This document shows, piece after piece, positions 14,952 through 22,335 of a DNA stretch of 30,248 nt. The stretch spans positions 1-30,248 of the forward strand of contig JBFFSQ010000012.1 in assembly GCA_041572275.1 (NCBI GenBank), written 5' to 3'. The number at the start of each line of letters is the position of its first letter. Within the stretch, counting starts at the first letter, position 1. Under the pieces are notes generated by a model, which did not search any database, was not told the origin of the DNA, and worked only from the letters and a program-made list of their open reading frames with translations. The DNA comes from JBFFSQ01 sp041572275 (GTDB taxonomy: Bacteria > Pseudomonadota > Gammaproteobacteria > SZUA-229). Made by a program: the position numbers and the translations under genes.

Positions 14952-16322
14952 CTAGTTGCTCAGGATTCTTAATAGGTTTGTGTAATCTTCATTAATTTTA
15001 GAATCTGACTCTCTTAATTCAGCAATTTTACGACAAGCATGCAGTACCGTCGTGTGGTCACGGCCCCCGAAGGCGTTGCCAATTTCGGGTAAACTGTGAT
15101 TAGTCAATTCTTTAGATAAAGCCATGGCGAGTTGTCGCGGGCGTGTGATCGAACGGCTACGACGATTTGATAGCAGGTCAGAACCACGAATTTTATAATA
15201 TTCAGCAACCGTTTTTTGAATATTCTCAATGGTGACCAGTTTATCGTGGGAAGCGATAAGATCACGCAGGGTATCTTTTGCAAAATCAAGACTGATAGGT
15301 TTACCAGTAAAGTTCGCCGTGGCCATAACCCGGCGTAAAGCACCTTCTAGTTCACGGATATTAGATCGAATGTGTTTGGCAATAAAAAAAGCAGCTTCAG
15401 ATGGCAGATTAATGCCGAATTCTTCGGCTTTCTTGTTAAGGATAGCAACACGCGTTTCGAGCTCCGGAGGTTCGATACAAACGGGTAGACCCCATCCGAA
15501 ACGTGATTTTAGACGTTCTTCAAGACCATCGATCTCTTTGGGGTAGCGATCACAGGTCAAAATAATCTGGCGACCACCTTCGAGAAGCGCATTGAAGGTA
15601 TGAAAGAATTCTTCCTGTGAACGTTCTTTTCCGGCGAAAAACTGAATATCATCGATCAGCAGGGCATCTAGAGAACGATAGAAGTTTTTAAATTCATCGA
15701 TCATATTGTTTTGCAGGGCTTTAATCATATGACTGACAAATCGTTCAGAATGTAGATAGACGATGCGTGCGTCTGGATTGATTTCGAGCATGCGATTGCC
15801 AACAGCATGCATCAAATGAGTTTTACCTAGACCGACACCACCATATAAGAACAGGGGATTATTGCCACCACCTGGATTTTCAGCGACCTGAAACGAGGCA
15901 GCACGGGCTAATTGATTCGATTTACCTTCAACGAAACTATCAAAAGTGTAACTCTGGTTGAGGTTATGAACGATTTCTTCGTTTGCTGAGCTACCCAGCG
16001 TATCCGTTTCAAATGAGGCCGGGGGTATGATTTGGCTAACGGATGCAGCCACCGGTGGTGCAGCCTTTTTACGTACCTGTGAACCAATTTCTAATGAAAG
16101 CTGAATCGGGTTATCACCGGATAATTGTTTGGCGATATCTTTAATCTGGGCCAGAAAATGTTGTTTAACCCAGTCCAGCACAAAGCTGTTAGGTGCGAGA
16201 AGTCGTAAAACATCAGCATCTTCAATAACTTGCAGTGGTCGAATCCAGGTATTTAGCTGTTGATCAGATAATTCCTGTTCCAGTTTCTGCAGGCATTTGT
16301 TCCACAGCGCTGTTGTCACCAT
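14952..16322 (-). CDS. dnaA: Chromosomal replication initiator DnaA
   Basis: About 456 residues, a AAA+ initiator that binds DnaA boxes and opens oriC. Domain I is at about 1-75 (W-N-K-C-L-Q-K-L-E-Q-E-L start). A variable linker follows, with Walker A G-G-V-G-L-G-K-T (K167) and Walker B L-L-I-D-D-I-Q-F-F after it. The C-terminal DNA-binding helix-turn-helix has the signature G-G-R-D-H-T-T-V-L-H-A-C. The start at 16322 (M-V-T-T-A-L-W-N-K) is chosen over a longer reading to 16370, whose extra 16 residues do not resemble DnaA. A TATAAA -10-like hexamer is present on this strand at 16354-16359. dnaA is divergent from rpmH and upstream of oriC, dnaN, recF and gyrB. Confidence 0.97.
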   Translation of the reverse strand: MVTTALWNKCLQKLEQELSDQQLNTWIRPLQVIEDADVLRLLAPNSFVLDWVKQHFLAQIKDIAKQLSGDNPIQLSLEIGSQVRKKAAPPVAASVSQIIPPASFETDTLGSSANEEIVHNLNQSYTFDSFVEGKSNQLARAASFQVAENPGGGNNPLFLYGGVGLGKTHLMHAVGNRMLEINPDARIVYLHSERFVSHMIKALQNNMIDEFKNFYRSLDALLIDDIQFFAGKERSQEEFFHTFNALLEGGRQIILTCDRYPKEIDGLEERLKSRFGWGLPVCIEPPELETRVAILNKKAEEFGINLPSEAAFFIAKHIRSNIRELEGALRRVMATANFTGKPISLDFAKDTLRDLIASHDKLVTIENIQKTVAEYYKIRGSDLLSNRRSRSITRPRQLAMALSKELTNHSLPEIGNAFGGRDHTTVLHACRKIAELRESDSKINEDYTNLLRILSN

Positions 16323-16353
16323 AATCACCAAAAAATACAATCGAATCGAACAT

Positions 16354-16359
16354 TTTATA
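16354..16359 (-). promoter_or_regulatory. Possible -10 element for dnaA
   Basis: TATAAA on the minus strand would start transcription about 25 bases before the dnaA ATG at 16322. No convincing -35 hexamer is seen at the right distance, so this is tentative. Confidence 0.3.
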
Positions 16360-16434
16360 CTGCATTCCACAGTGGCGAAACCGATATTAAAGCAAGAAAG
16401 AGTGATTTTTATGCGGAAGAATGCAGGATAGGCT

Positions 16435-16463
16435 TTGACTCCTGTGATTCCAGGGCGTAGAAT
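16435..16463 (+). promoter_or_regulatory. Sigma70-type promoter for rpmH-rnpA-yidD-yidC
   Basis: TTGACT at 16435-16440 and TAGAAT at 16458-16463 are separated by exactly 17 bases; each matches 5 of 6 consensus positions. Transcription would start near 16470, about 38 bases upstream of rpmH. Confidence 0.72.
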
Positions 16464-16507
16464 TCGCGGTCCAAATTTTCATGTTGTTGAACTCAGGGTC
16501 CTGACCA

Positions 16508-16642
16508 ATGAAAAGAACATTTCAGCCTAGCCGAATTAAACGCGCGCGTACTCACGGTTTCCGTGCACGCAGTCGTACAGTGGGTGGCCGTAAGGTACTG
16601 AAAGCCCGTCGTGCCAAAGGTCGCGTACGTTTATCTGCATAA
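16508..16642 (+). CDS. rpmH: 50S ribosomal protein L34
   Basis: A 44-residue, highly basic protein, short enough to be missed by length-filtered gene finding. It begins M-K-R-T-F-Q-P-S-R-I-K-R and contains H-G-F-R-A-R and the C-terminal A-R-R-A-K-G-R, all hallmarks of L34 of the large ribosomal subunit. The middle (R-S-R-T-V-G-G-R) is slightly unusual compared with the common R-M-A-T-K-x-G-R. It is the first gene after the 16435-16463 promoter, 24 bases before rnpA, in the standard rpmH-rnpA order opposite dnaA. Confidence 0.97.
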   Translation: MKRTFQPSRIKRARTHGFRARSRTVGGRKVLKARRAKGRVRLSA

Positions 16643-16666
16643 GTTTAGTCGTAATAGACTTAGCGA

Positions 16667-17041
16667 ATGTCAGATAATGGGGTGCGCTTTAACAAGCGCG
16701 CCAGGCTTTTAAAGCCTGCAGAATTTAGTCGGGTTTTTAAGCAAGCGATTCGTTCAAGTGACCGTCTGCTAACCATTCTTGCCATTTCCAATCATTTATC
16801 TTACCCCCGTCTAGGATTGGCAATTTCCAAGAAAAACGCTAAACGAGCGATTGATCGTAATCGAATTAAACGCGTTATTCGTGAAAGTTTTCGCCTGAAT
16901 CAAGGCAAACTTCCCGGTATTGACTGTGTAGTCCTGGCTAAACCCGCGACGCGACTGGCCTCAAATGCCGAAATTGCCGAATCTCTGGATAAGCACTGGA
17001 ATAGACTGACCAAGCAATGCGAAAAATTATCATCGGACTGA
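16667..17041 (+). CDS. rnpA: Ribonuclease P protein component
   Basis: A 124-residue basic protein that binds the catalytic RNase P RNA and aids 5' processing of tRNA precursors. The RNR motif, K-N-A-K-R-A-I-D-R-N-R-I-K-R, is at 56-69. The N-terminal R-L-L-K-P-A-E-F-S-R-V-F is typical. Length is normal. Its last 25 bases overlap the start of yidD in another frame, the usual arrangement, implying coupled translation. Confidence 0.97.
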   Translation: MSDNGVRFNKRARLLKPAEFSRVFKQAIRSSDRLLTILAISNHLSYPRLGLAISKKNAKRAIDRNRIKRVIRESFRLNQGKLPGIDCVVLAKPATRLASNAEIAESLDKHWNRLTKQCEKLSSD

Positions 17042-17250
17042 TCCGGTTTTATCAGTATGCTATCAGTCCATATTTACCGCCAAGTTGTCGATATACCCCG
17101 ACATGTTCAGACTATGCTGTTGAAGCCGTCGGCCGATTTGGTATAGTGCGCGGTGTCTGGTTAGCGATTCGTCGAGTTAGCCGTTGTCATCCCTGGCATG
17201 AAGGGGGTTATGACCCTGTACCAGATAAACCCAATAACCATAAACGATAG
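17017..17250 (+). CDS. yidD: YidD, membrane protein insertion efficiency factor
   Basis: A 77-residue protein of the YidD family, a small membrane-associated protein that helps YidC-dependent insertion. The core I-S-P-Y-L-P-P-S-C-R-Y-T-P-T-C-S-D-Y-A with Cys24 and Cys30 and the C-terminal R-C-H-P-W-H-E-G-G-Y-D-P-V-P are clear. It starts inside rnpA and ends 6 bases before yidC. The conserved rnpA-yidD-yidC order supports the call. Confidence 0.95.
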   Translation: MRKIIIGLIRFYQYAISPYLPPSCRYTPTCSDYAVEAVGRFGIVRGVWLAIRRVSRCHPWHEGGYDPVPDKPNNHKR

Positions 17251-17256
17251 AAGTCC

Positions 17257-18882
17257 ATGGAAAATCAACGTACCCTGCTCTATATCACTTTTTTCTTCAT
17301 CCTGTTTTTGATCTGGCAGGCCTGGCAGCAGGATTACGGTCCAAAACCAGAAGCTGCTGTCGCTCAGACTGAATCGCAAGTGTCAATGGATGCTGTGGTT
17401 CCAACGGATACACCTACCGCAATCTCCATTACGGATGCAGCTGTACCCGGAGCAGATATGTCTGCCGTGGATCGTAAAGTCGTCCATGTGGTGACAGATC
17501 TCATGGATCTGGAGATAGACAGTAAGGGTGGCGATATTCGTCGACTGGATTTACTGCAATATCCGAAAAGTGCCGAAGAAAAGGATGTGCCCTTTGATTT
17601 AATGTCATCCAATGAAAGTTATTTCAATATTGCGCAATCCGGACTTATTTCATCTTCATCTGAGGCACCAAACCACCATGCTATATATAGTGTATCTCAG
17701 GATGAGTATCGTCTAGAAGATGGTCGTGATGAATTGAAGGTAACCTTGGTCTGGCAACAGGCAGGTGTTCTGGTTAACAAGATCTTTACATTCAAACGTG
17801 ATAGTTATGCGATTGATGTGGAACATGTCGTTAAAGCAGGGACTGAGACCTGGACAGGTAGTGAATATCGTCAATTAGTGCGTGGACAAAGTGATCGAGG
17901 TCAATCAGCCTTTATTTACACATATACAGGTGGTGTCGTATATAACGATGAAATTAAATATGACAAGGTTGAATTTTCAGATATAGCGGATAAAGATCTG
18001 AAGTTGGATATGAAAGGTGGCTGGGTCGCGATGATCGAGCATTACTTCCTCACGGCGTGGATTCCAGACCAGCAGCAAAATAACTTTACCTATTCTAAGC
18101 ACCCAAATCCCAATCGCTATATTCTTGGGATGCGCTCACCGGCAACAACGATTGCGGCAGGAGAAGAGGCGCGATTCAAGAGCCAACTGGTGGCAGGTCC
18201 TAAATTACAGGATCGTCTAGAAGTCATAGCACCAGGCCTCGAACTAACCGTTGATTATGGTGTTTTAACCATTCTATCCAAACCATTGTTCTGGTTGTTG
18301 AAAGTATTCCATGGCATTTTTGATAACTGGGGTTGGGCGATTATTTTCCTGACCATTACTGTGAAACTGGTGTTTTACAAGTTATCTGAAACCAGTTATC
18401 GCTCGATGGCAAAAATGCGTAAGGTAGCGCCCAAGTTACAGTCATTGAAAGAGCGTTATGGTGAAGATCGACAGGGCATGTCTCAGGCCATGATGAGAAT
18501 GTATAAAGAGGAGAAGATTAATCCTCTCGGCGGTTGTTTACCCATTCTGGTTCAGATTCCGGTATTTATTGCCCTGTACTGGGTACTGTTGGAATCAGTA
18601 GAAATGCGTAATGCACCATTTGCATTGTGGATCACTAATCTCTCGGAACAGGATCCATATTACATTTTGCCGTTATTGATGGGTGCATCCATGTACATTC
18701 AGCAAAAACTGAATCCAGCGCCCATGGATCCCATGCAGCAGAAGATTTTCCAGTTTATGCCGGTGATGTTTACTGTTTTCTTCCTGTGGTTCCCATCGGG
18801 TCTGGTTCTGTACTGGGTGGTAAATAACACCCTGTCAATTGCACAGCAGTGGGTAATTACCAAGCGAATCGAAGCCAGTTAA
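17257..18882 (+). CDS. yidC: Membrane protein insertase YidC
   Basis: A 541-residue inner-membrane insertase that works alone or with SecYEG. It has an N-terminal transmembrane segment (about 6-23), the large periplasmic beta domain of gram-negative YidC (about 45-330) and a C-terminal insertase core of five membrane segments (about 345-535). The core contains the G-G-C-L-P-I-L-V-Q-I-P-V-F motif and a cytoplasmic coiled-coil hairpin (M-R-K-V-A-P-K-L-Q). The conserved groove Arg probably lies in the S-E-T-S-Y-R-S-M-A stretch; I have not aligned it. Length is normal. It ends 86 bases before mnmE, and the gap holds the alternative hairpins described separately. Confidence 0.98.
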   Translation: MENQRTLLYITFFFILFLIWQAWQQDYGPKPEAAVAQTESQVSMDAVVPTDTPTAISITDAAVPGADMSAVDRKVVHVVTDLMDLEIDSKGGDIRRLDLLQYPKSAEEKDVPFDLMSSNESYFNIAQSGLISSSSEAPNHHAIYSVSQDEYRLEDGRDELKVTLVWQQAGVLVNKIFTFKRDSYAIDVEHVVKAGTETWTGSEYRQLVRGQSDRGQSAFIYTYTGGVVYNDEIKYDKVEFSDIADKDLKLDMKGGWVAMIEHYFLTAWIPDQQQNNFTYSKHPNPNRYILGMRSPATTIAAGEEARFKSQLVAGPKLQDRLEVIAPGLELTVDYGVLTILSKPLFWLLKVFHGIFDNWGWAIIFLTITVKLVFYKLSETSYRSMAKMRKVAPKLQSLKERYGEDRQGMSQAMMRMYKEEKINPLGGCLPILVQIPVFIALYWVLLESVEMRNAPFALWITNLSEQDPYYILPLLMGASMYIQQKLNPAPMDPMQQKIFQFMPVMFTVFFLWFPSGLVLYWVVNNTLSIAQQWVITKRIEAS

Positions 18883-18891
18883 AAAAGAATG

Positions 18892-18948
18892 GTTAATGGT
18901 TGATGGTTTGTAGTTTAATGGTTTAACCATCAATCATTAACTACAAAC
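18892..18948 (+). repeat. Nested inverted repeats forming two mutually exclusive hairpins
   Basis: GTTAATGGTTGATGGTT (18892-18908) pairs with 18925-18941 over all 17 positions (16 Watson-Crick plus one G-U) around a 16-base loop. Alternatively GTTTGTAGTTTAATG (18906-18920) pairs with CATTAACTACAAAC (18935-18948) with one bulged base. The two structures share bases and cannot coexist. The element is built from T-G-A-T-G-G / T-A-A-T-G-G words and no T-run follows, so it looks more like a dispersed intergenic repeat or RNA switch than a terminator. Confidence 0.75.
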
Positions 18949-18968
18949 GTTTAACGTTTCCATTGATC

Positions 18969-20315
18969 ATGTCTACAACTGAAACAATAGCGGCGATTGC
19001 CACAGCGCCCGGTCGGGGCGGTGTCGGTATAGTCCGCGTTTCTGGTTCAAAAAGTGTCGAAATTGCTGAAGCAATGCTGGGACATTGTCCTAAAGTTCGG
19101 CAGGCAGAATACCTGGCATTCAATGATGCAAACGGTGAAGCCATTGATACAGGTATAGCCCTGTATTTTCAAAAACCCCATTCTTTTACTGGTGAAGATG
19201 TCCTAGAGCTGCAGGCCCATGGTGGCCCCGTGGTACTGGATATGCTGTTAAAACGAGTCTTGTCACTGGGTGCACGAATTGCTCGAGCCGGTGAATTTTC
19301 AGAACAGGCATTTCTAAACGATAAAATGGATCTGGCCCAGGCAGAAGCAGTTGCCGATTTAATAGAGGCTGAATCTGAAGATGCGGCAAAGGCTGCGCTA
19401 CGCTCACTGCAGGGTGAATTCTCACAGACAGTCCATGAGCTGGTCGAAAAGCTCATTGAACTCAGACTGTATGTCGAGGCGTCCCTGGATTTTCCGGAAG
19501 AAGAAATTGATTTCCTCTCTGATGGCATAGTGAGTACTAAGTTAGATGCAATTGTGACCGCTCTGGAGGATGTGTTTCGATCCGCTCGACAGGGTTGTTT
19601 ACTGCGCGAAGGTATGACGCTGGTGATTGCCGGACGACCGAATGCTGGAAAATCCAGTTTGTTGAATCAGCTTGCCGGCCGTGAATCCGCCATTGTGACT
19701 GATATTCCTGGAACTACGCGAGATGTTTTACGCGAGCATATCCAGATCGACGGCTTACCTCTTCACATTATCGATACAGCAGGTTTGCGCGATTCAGATG
19801 ACCCAGTCGAGCAGGAAGGTGTGCGTCGTGCCTGGCTGGAAATCGAACAGGCAGACCGTATTCTCCTGTTGCTGGATGATCAACATCATGAAGATGATCA
19901 TCTGGCGATTGAAGATCAGCTACCAGCTCATATTGGGACCACCAAGGTGTTCAATAAAATTGACCTCAGTGGTCGCAATGCAGGTATTAAAGAAACCGAG
20001 CAGGGGATTGAAATTGCAGTCAGTGCTAAAACAGGTGAAGGCCTTGATTTACTGAAAAATCACCTGAAAACCTGCATGGGCTATGAGCAATCCACCCAGG
20101 GACGCTTTATGGCTCGGCGTCGACATTTGGATGCACTGGAGGTCGCAGCCGATCATGTAGCCACTGCCAGACATTGTCTGGAGGCATTACATGCCGGTGA
20201 ATTATTGGCTGAAGAGTTACGTCAGGCTCAGGAATCGTTGAATGAGATTACCGGAGAATTCACCTCTGATGACCTGTTGGGACGTATATTTTCCAGTTTT
20301 TGTATTGGTAAATAG
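18969..20315 (+). CDS. mnmE: tRNA modification GTPase MnmE
   Basis: A 448-residue GTPase that, with MnmG, installs carboxymethylaminomethyl or aminomethyl groups on wobble U34 of certain tRNAs. The N-terminal formyl-THF-binding domain begins T-I-A-A-I-A-T-A-P-G-R-G-G. The G domain has the P-loop G-R-P-N-A-G-K-S-S at 222-230, D-I-P-G-T-T-R-D, D-T-A-G and N-K-I-D. The C-terminal F-C-I-G-K carries the conserved Cys445. The ATG at 18969 is preferred to a TTG two codons upstream. It is the last gene of the rpmH block. Its partner mnmG, often adjacent in gammaproteobacteria, lies 6.5 kb downstream here. Confidence 0.97.
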   Translation: MSTTETIAAIATAPGRGGVGIVRVSGSKSVEIAEAMLGHCPKVRQAEYLAFNDANGEAIDTGIALYFQKPHSFTGEDVLELQAHGGPVVLDMLLKRVLSLGARIARAGEFSEQAFLNDKMDLAQAEAVADLIEAESEDAAKAALRSLQGEFSQTVHELVEKLIELRLYVEASLDFPEEEIDFLSDGIVSTKLDAIVTALEDVFRSARQGCLLREGMTLVIAGRPNAGKSSLLNQLAGRESAIVTDIPGTTRDVLREHIQIDGLPLHIIDTAGLRDSDDPVEQEGVRRAWLEIEQADRILLLLDDQHHEDDHLAIEDQLPAHIGTTKVFNKIDLSGRNAGIKETEQGIEIAVSAKTGEGLDLLKNHLKTCMGYEQSTQGRFMARRRHLDALEVAADHVATARHCLEALHAGELLAEELRQAQESLNEITGEFTSDDLLGRIFSSFCIGK

Positions 20316-20656
20316 TCCGTCGTTCAACTAGTTTTAATAATCTTTATTAAGATATTGTCTTTATATTCCAATAAGTTAGAAAAAAGGTTTTATTGAATGT
20401 TTAAATTATTAGGCCTTATTTATCATCATCAGAACGTTCTAAAGAGATCATAAAACTCGAGATGAGAGTACATGTGCCAACCTATTGGTCTAAGCTTATA
20501 TATATCGGCAGTACGCATCTGTTATAGATAATAGGCAGTTGTAAAATTTATTGAAGTTGAATCCTACGGTTATTAGTTTTGTGATCATGAAGTACCCGAT
20601 GTAGCAGTTATGGTGTTTAGCAAAATCTCAAGTCCAAATGACACAGGAGTAATCGA
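20316..20656. other. 341-base gap upstream of the porin-PBP-cyclase operon
   Basis: AT-rich, with no convincing open frame and no RNA gene recognised. No GC-rich terminator for mnmE is seen; only a weak five-base stem (ATCTT/AAGAT) lies shortly after the stop. The promoter of the next operon must be here, but no hexamer pair stands out. The length of the leader leaves room for regulation. Confidence 0.5.
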
Positions 20657-21901
20657 ATGAGAAAGAGTAAGAATTCTCTCATTGTTGTTTGTCAGTTTAT
20701 TCTGTGTTCTATCTTCGTTAGTGATGTCATTGCAGACGATCAATACTTTAAGTTCAGCGGTTTTGGTACCTTGTCAGTGACACATGCAGGTGATGACGAT
20801 CTCTACTTTAGACGAGACTTGAGCCAGGAAGGTCAGGACGGTGGGCTGTCATTAAAACCAGATTCATTACTGGGTATGCAGTTTGATACTGACTTTAGTG
20901 ATGGCCTGAGTGCAACTATTCAACTTGTGGCGAAAGAAAGGCCTGAGCAGAACCTGGGTAATAGTATTGAGTGGGCCTTTTTGAATTATGACTTAACACC
21001 GGATTGGCATGGGCGTGCAGGGCGTATGGCTCTCGATCTTTATTTGTTATCCGAATATCGAAATGTTGGCTTTGCCTATCTGTGGGCACGCGCTCCCGTT
21101 GAATTTTATGGCTCGATGTTTTTTTCGTATTTTGATGGAGTGGATGCAACATTCACGGACAGGTTGCGGAATGGCGTCTTGCAATTCAAGTTATTCGGTG
21201 GTCAGACTGAAAATGACCTGATAGGTGAGAACGGTATCGTTGGTATATCAATCACAGATATCATTGGTACTAATCTTTCCTATGAAACGAATCATTGGAA
21301 ATTCCGCGTCAGTCTTGCGACGGGAAAATTAGATAATGTACAGAATGATTCGTTTACACAACTGATAGATGACCTGTCATTATTTACAGCAGTACCGGGT
21401 GTAAATGAGACGGTAGAAGGACTAGGTGTTGTAGATGACAGAATGTCATTTTATTCCATTGGATGGACTTATGATAGAAACAAATGGACCACTCAATTAG
21501 AGATCGGCTATCTAGATAGTGAAGCGTCAATATACCTTCCATATATCAGTGGCTATCTTAGTGTTGGTCATCGATTTGATGCATTTACAGTCTATGGTCT
21601 TGCAGCGAGTGTAAGAACGACCGATGAGCCATACCAGGTAACCATACAGTCGGGTGTAGACCCGTTGCTAGATAACACTCTGGTACCTGCTAGCCAGAAG
21701 GCATTTGATAGTGGCCAGATGGATCAACATTCACTATCTATCGGTGCACGTTGGGATGTAAATCCCCGCGTGGCATTGAAAGCACAGTGGGACCGTAGCT
21801 GGGTCAAGGCTAACGAAGGCATGTTATGGATACAGAAAACATGGCCTGGTCAGGACAAGGTCATGGATATACTCACTATTAATGCCAACGTTATTTTCTG
21901 A
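20657..21901 (+). CDS. Porin-like outer-membrane beta-barrel protein
   Basis: A 414-residue secreted protein. Residues 1-26 form a signal peptide with cleavage after V-I-A. The mature part has alternating aromatic/polar strands, abundant Gly, Asp and Tyr/Trp, few Cys, and ends in a strand closing with Phe (T-I-N-A-N-V-I-F), the outer-membrane assembly signature. The opening F-K-F-S-G-F-G-T-L-S is typical of porin-like first strands. No porin family can be named with certainty and the substrate is unknown. AGGAG is 7 bases from the ATG. The next gene starts 2 bases after its stop, so it heads a three-gene operon with a PstS-like fragment and a diguanylate cyclase. Confidence 0.78.
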   Translation: MRKSKNSLIVVCQFILCSIFVSDVIADDQYFKFSGFGTLSVTHAGDDDLYFRRDLSQEGQDGGLSLKPDSLLGMQFDTDFSDGLSATIQLVAKERPEQNLGNSIEWAFLNYDLTPDWHGRAGRMALDLYLLSEYRNVGFAYLWARAPVEFYGSMFFSYFDGVDATFTDRLRNGVLQFKLFGGQTENDLIGENGIVGISITDIIGTNLSYETNHWKFRVSLATGKLDNVQNDSFTQLIDDLSLFTAVPGVNETVEGLGVVDDRMSFYSIGWTYDRNKWTTQLEIGYLDSEASIYLPYISGYLSVGHRFDAFTVYGLAASVRTTDEPYQVTIQSGVDPLLDNTLVPASQKAFDSGQMDQHSLSIGARWDVNPRVALKAQWDRSWVKANEGMLWIQKTWPGQDKVMDILTINANVIF

Positions 21902-21903
21902 CG

Positions 21904-22335
21904 ATGAAAAGACTGTTTCTTATAATCGTGTTTGTTGGACAGATGCTACTGCAATCGGCTTTGGCTGCTGAAATACTAGTGATAGTCAATTTACAAAATG
22001 CAGTGGACGAGTTGAGTCATCAGGAGTTAATGGATCTCTATATGGGGAGGTATACCAATTTTCCAAATAAAGTGGCGGCCTTGCTGCTAGATATGCCAAT
22101 GGATTCTGAAATACGCGATGAGTTTTATAGAGAGTTGGTGGGTAAGTCGGTAGCAGAAGTTAATGCATATTGGGCAAGATTGATGTTCACCGGTAGGGCT
22201 TCTCCACCGAGAGGTATTGAAGATGCAGAACAAGTGATCAAATTTATTGGTGACAATAAAAATGCAATTGGATATGTCTATGATACTGAATACGATGACT
22301 CCTTAAAAGTGGTTTATAGATTTGGATCAAATTAA
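21904..22335 (+). CDS. Short PstS-like periplasmic protein (single PBP lobe)
   Basis: A 143-residue secreted protein with a signal peptide (about 1-22, ending A-L-A-A). The mature part corresponds to one lobe of PstS-like proteins. D-L-Y-M-G-R-Y-T-N-F matches the hinge motif D-L-Y-M-G-K-I-T-N-W of the orphan PstS-like protein at 8978-9871, and A-I-G-Y-V matches the later G-I-T-G segment. The first, Gly-rich anion-binding lobe is missing, so classical phosphate binding is doubtful. It starts 2 bases after the porin-like gene and overlaps the cyclase gene by 14 bases. That suggests it relays a periplasmic signal to the cyclase. It is intact as an ORF, so a specialised short family is more likely than decay. 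Confidence 0.78.
   Translation: MKRLFLIIVFVGQMLLQSALAAEILVIVNLQNAVDELSHQELMDLYMGRYTNFPNKVAALLLDMPMDSEIRDEFYRELVGKSVAEVNAYWARLMFTGRASPPRGIEDAEQVIKFIGDNKNAIGYVYDTEYDDSLKVVYRFGSN

Noticed and set aside
16371..16507. oriC in the dnaA-rpmH gap
   Set aside because: No perfect or one-mismatch cluster of DnaA boxes is seen there, unlike the dnaN-dnaA gap.
18892..18948. Hairpin after yidC as an ordinary rho-independent terminator
   Set aside because: The stem is AT-rich, no T-run follows, and two alternative pairings exist, so a repeat or switch fits better.
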